A stretch of 64,000 nucleotides of DNA, from positions 248,001 to 312,000 of the forward strand of contig JAMOTD010000009.1 in assembly GCA_027068415.1 (NCBI GenBank), in the 5' to 3' direction. The translations under genes and the position numbers were made by a program. The notes beneath the pieces are model-generated. The model was not told the DNA's origin and ran no database searches. It was given only the letters and a program-made list of their open reading frames with translations. Positions 61,092 to 64,000 of this stretch are shown here, piece by piece. The stretch comes from Desulfurobacteriaceae bacterium. Its GTDB lineage: Bacteria > Aquificota > Aquificia > Desulfurobacteriales > Desulfurobacteriaceae. Within the stretch, counting starts at the first letter, position 1. Every line of letters starts with the position of its first letter.

Positions 61092-62141
61092 CTATTTTAC
61101 AAGCTCCCTCTCTTTCTCCTTGGTTCTCAGCATTCCGCAGGCGGCAGATATGTCCTGCCCCCTTGAATCCCTTATGAAGGCGGCAATGTTCCTGTCCCAG
61201 AGAACCTTCTGGAACTCCTCTATTCTCTCCCTCGGAGTGGGTTTGAAGGGGGCTCCCGGGTAGGGGTTGAAGGGTATCAGGTTGACCTTTACCGGAAGTC
61301 CCTTTACCATCTTTGCAAGGCGCTTGGCGTCCTCAATTGAGTCGTTAACGCCGCTGAGCATAACGTACTCAATCATTATTCTCCTGGTGTTGTCTGCCGG
61401 GTAGCGCCTTAAAGCCGCCATTATCTCCTTTATCGGGTACTTTTTGTTTAGCGGAACGAGGTAGTCCCTCACCTCGTCGGTCGTTGCGTGGAGTGAGACC
61501 GCCAGCTTAACCTTATTCATCTCCTTTGCCATTCTGTCTATTCCGGGAACTATCCCCACCGTTGAGATTGTTATCTTCCTCGTTGAGAGGTCAAGCATGT
61601 TCTTGTCGGTCATTATCTCAACAGCCTTTTTGACGTTGTCAAAGTTTAAAAGGGGCTCCCCCATTCCCATAAAGACCACGTTTGAGATTCTCCTGTCCTC
61701 CCCCACGTCTCTCTGGACGGCAATGTACTGCTCAACAATTTCTGAGGGGGTCAGGTTCCTCGTAAAGCCGTCCTTTGCGGTCAGGCAGAACTTGCAACCG
61801 GCAGGGCACCCCACCTGAGTTGAGACGCAGAGCGTATTCCAGCTCTTTTCAGGAATAAAGACGCTCTCTATTCTGCTTCCGTCCTTTAGCTCAAAGAGGT
61901 ACTTCCTCGTTCCGTCCGAGGACTCCTCAACTTTTACAAGCTTCAAGGGGTGGAGCTCCGCCCTTTCGGATAGAAGTCTCCTTGCCTCCTTAGAGAGGTT
62001 TGTCATTTCGTCAAAGGAGCCGACCCTCTTTTTGTAGAGCCACTGGGCTATCTGCTTTGCCCTGTAGGGCTCAAGGCCGAGCTCCTTAACAAACTCCTTT
62101 AGCTCCTGCATGTTCATACTCTTTATGTCAACCCTCTCCAT
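61092..62141 (-). CDS. rlmN: 23S rRNA/tRNA adenine-C2 methyltransferase RlmN
   Basis: 349 aa from the ATG at 62141 (GGAGAAGG immediately upstream); the frame is open further up but without RlmN character. Radical-SAM motif CPAGCKFC, preceded by CVSTQVG with the first catalytic Cys, VVFMGMGEPLLNFDN, and a C-terminal Cys in SRGQDISAACGML. Methylates A2503 of 23S rRNA and A37 of tRNAs. Starts inside the end of the 36-aa membrane ORF. Confidence 0.95.
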   Translation of the reverse strand: MERVDIKSMNMQELKEFVKELGLEPYRAKQIAQWLYKKRVGSFDEMTNLSKEARRLLSERAELHPLKLVKVEESSDGTRKYLFELKDGSRIESVFIPEKSWNTLCVSTQVGCPAGCKFCLTAKDGFTRNLTPSEIVEQYIAVQRDVGEDRRISNVVFMGMGEPLLNFDNVKKAVEIMTDKNMLDLSTRKITISTVGIVPGIDRMAKEMNKVKLAVSLHATTDEVRDYLVPLNKKYPIKEIMAALRRYPADNTRRIMIEYVMLSGVNDSIEDAKRLAKMVKGLPVKVNLIPFNPYPGAPFKPTPRERIEEFQKVLWDRNIAAFIRDSRGQDISAACGMLRTKEKERELVK

Positions 62142-62238
62142 TCCTTCTCCTCTTAAAGGTTCTGTAAATACCGTAGGCCGTTGAGCCGAGAAAGGCAACT
62201 GTTACGAGGAGAGAGAGGGCAAGGCTCACTTCACCCAT
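62128..62238 (-). CDS. 36-aa single-span membrane protein
   Basis: ATG at 62238, stop at 62128-62130. One hydrophobic span ([22 protein letters not shown]) and a basic tail ([11 protein letters not shown]). It overlaps the Trm112/YcaR-like gene by 8 nt (ATGGGTGA) and rlmN by 14 nt, so it is locked into that operon. Family not recognised; too short for confident assignment. Confidence 0.5.
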   Translation of the reverse strand: MGEVSLALSLLVTVAFLGSTAYGIYRTFKRRRNGEG

Positions 62239-62401
62239 CTATCTCCTCTGCCTCGTCAATGAGCATTACGGGGATGTCGTCAACGATTGGGTAAGCCAGT
62301 TTACACTTGTGGCAGATTAGCTTCTGTTCCTTCTCTCTGTACTCCAAATCCCCCTTACACTTGGGGCAGGCTAAGATTTTTAGGAGCTCCTCAGGTACCA
62401 T
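62231..62401 (-). CDS. Trm112/YcaR-type small zinc-ribbon protein (UPF0434-like)
   Basis: 56 aa, ATG at 62401, GGAGGTTAAG upstream. [20 protein letters not shown]...[20 protein letters not shown] is the typical Trm112/UPF0434 pattern: four Cys (CPKC, CHKC) and the closing YPIxDxIPxML. Trm112 partners activate methyltransferases in other lineages. It overlaps the 36-aa ORF and lies upstream of rlmN. Confidence 0.9.
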   Translation of the reverse strand: MVPEELLKILACPKCKGDLEYREKEQKLICHKCKLAYPIVDDIPVMLIDEAEEIDG

Positions 62402-62420
62402 CTTAACCTCCGTAAATCTC

Positions 62421-62449
62421 TTGACACCCTAAAACATAGAGCATATCTT
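62421..62449 (+). promoter_or_regulatory. Promoter of the tRNA Ser-Lys-Ser operon
   Basis: TTGACA (62421-62426), a 17-nt spacer and TATCTT (62444-62449), about 15 nt before the first tRNA. Perfect -35 consensus. Confidence 0.65.
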
Positions 62450-62464
62450 TCTTAATCGCAACGC

Positions 62465-62559
62465 GGAGGGGTGGCCGAGTCTGGCTGAAGGCGGGTGACT
62501 TGAAATCACCTGAGGGCCTAACCAGCCCTCCGGGGGTTCAAATCCCTCCCCCTCCGCCA
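62465..62559 (+). tRNA. tRNA-Ser(TGA)
   Basis: Acceptor GGAGGGG pairs with CCCCTCC, discriminator G, encoded CCA. Anticodon stem GGTGA/TCACC encloses CTTGAAA, anticodon TGA. A long variable arm marks class II. 95 nt. Confidence 0.96.
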
Positions 62560-62564
62560 CTAAC

Positions 62565-62640
<76 letters not shown>

Positions 62641-62653
62641 CTTTTTATTTTTC

Positions 62654-62749
<96 letters not shown>

Positions 62750-62793
62750 CTAAAGGCTTCATACTTGCGGGCGCCACCTTCCTCAAAAAAATT

Positions 62794-62819
62794 AAAGCCC
62801 CGCTTAAAGCGGGGCTTTT
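62794..62819. terminator. Terminator of the tRNA operon and of ahcY
   Basis: AAAGCCCCGC / GCGGGGCTTT form a 10-bp stem around TTAAA, with TTTT after it on the plus strand and an A-run before it that is a T-run on the minus strand. It can serve both convergent units. Confidence 0.85.
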
Positions 62820-62843
62820 CTGTTTATCCGCCTACTTGACCTT

Positions 62844-64000
<1,157 letters not shown>

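Overview
The window is 64 kb of bacterial chromosome at roughly 50% G+C. Proteins are rich in Lys, Glu and AGG-encoded Arg, genes are tightly packed with many 4-70 nt overlaps, and GTG and TTG starts are frequent. Gene content (N-terminal ferredoxin-fused molybdopterin oxidoreductase, NapH-like polyferredoxin, Mrp ATPase, KaiC-like ATPase, class I FBPase, GT39 transferases) and protein style fit a thermophilic, anaerobic chemolithotroph of the Aquificota, most likely Desulfurobacteriaceae (Thermovibrio/Desulfurobacterium-like). This placement is by recognition only; no 16S is present. Most of the window is core housekeeping DNA with small accessory patches.

Layout. 1-2.05 kb: 5' part of a Tat-exported 4x[4Fe-4S]-Mo enzyme (minus). 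2.2-4.05 kb: DUF2155 lipoprotein, CBS protein, scpA (plus), converging on a catalytically degenerate tyrosine recombinase and a Slt-type lytic transglycosylase (minus). 6.43-7.13 kb: GC-rich hairpins and a short CRISPR array without cas genes. 7.1-10.0 kb: polyferredoxin, a 50-aa CXXC membrane micropeptide, Mrp, inositol-monophosphatase family protein and a small orphan (minus). 10.1-14.6 kb: two-component pair, a protein with a possible HEPN motif, a thioesterase, a Cys-rich lipoprotein, prfA. 14.6-15.05 kb: transposase debris. 15-21 kb: glyA, rpiB, thiD-like, tRNA-Leu(CAA), proC, UPF0280, TolC. 21.2-27.8 kb: sirtuin and a lipid-linked glycosylation patch (two GT39, one GT2, one AglD-like flippase). 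27.8-35.3 kb: aroK, two membrane orphans, TIGR00725, KaiC-like ATPase, phosphohexomutase, DUF445, thpR, a lipoprotein. 35.4-39.3 kb: pyk, a DASS transporter, and an AT-rich membrane orphan beside tRNA-Leu(CAG). 39.5-42.2 kb: MBL enzyme, ffh, rpsP, khpA. 42.2-47.9 kb (minus): HerA-like ATPase, CDF-DiNase fusion, NYN nuclease, MBL, DUF457, transaldolase, GGDEF-like remnant. 48.3-48.6 kb: RNase P RNA. 48.6-52.8 kb: yjbQ, panC, yihY, proB, obg. 52.9-54.5 kb: lipoprotein, small orphan, TrmN6-like methylase. 54.5-59.2 kb: polyphosphate block sixA/ppk/ppx plus an NADH-oxidase-like flavoprotein. 59.2-64 kb: YfdX, fbp, rlmN with two tiny upstream genes (36-aa TM protein and Trm112/YcaR-like zinc ribbon), the Ser-Lys-Ser tRNA operon, and the 3' part of ahcY.

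The points most worth a second look are the cas-less CRISPR array, the degenerate Xer-like protein abutting scpA, the ferredoxin-Mo fusion, the CXXC micropeptide coupled to the polyferredoxin, the CDF-DiNase fusion in a HerA/NYN operon, the AT-rich membrane gene at a tRNA, the symmetric divergent promoter beside that tRNA, and a clear rnpB gene in a phylum in which Aquifex lacks one. No clear-cut new multi-gene defence or biosynthetic system is visible; the candidates are scored accordingly.
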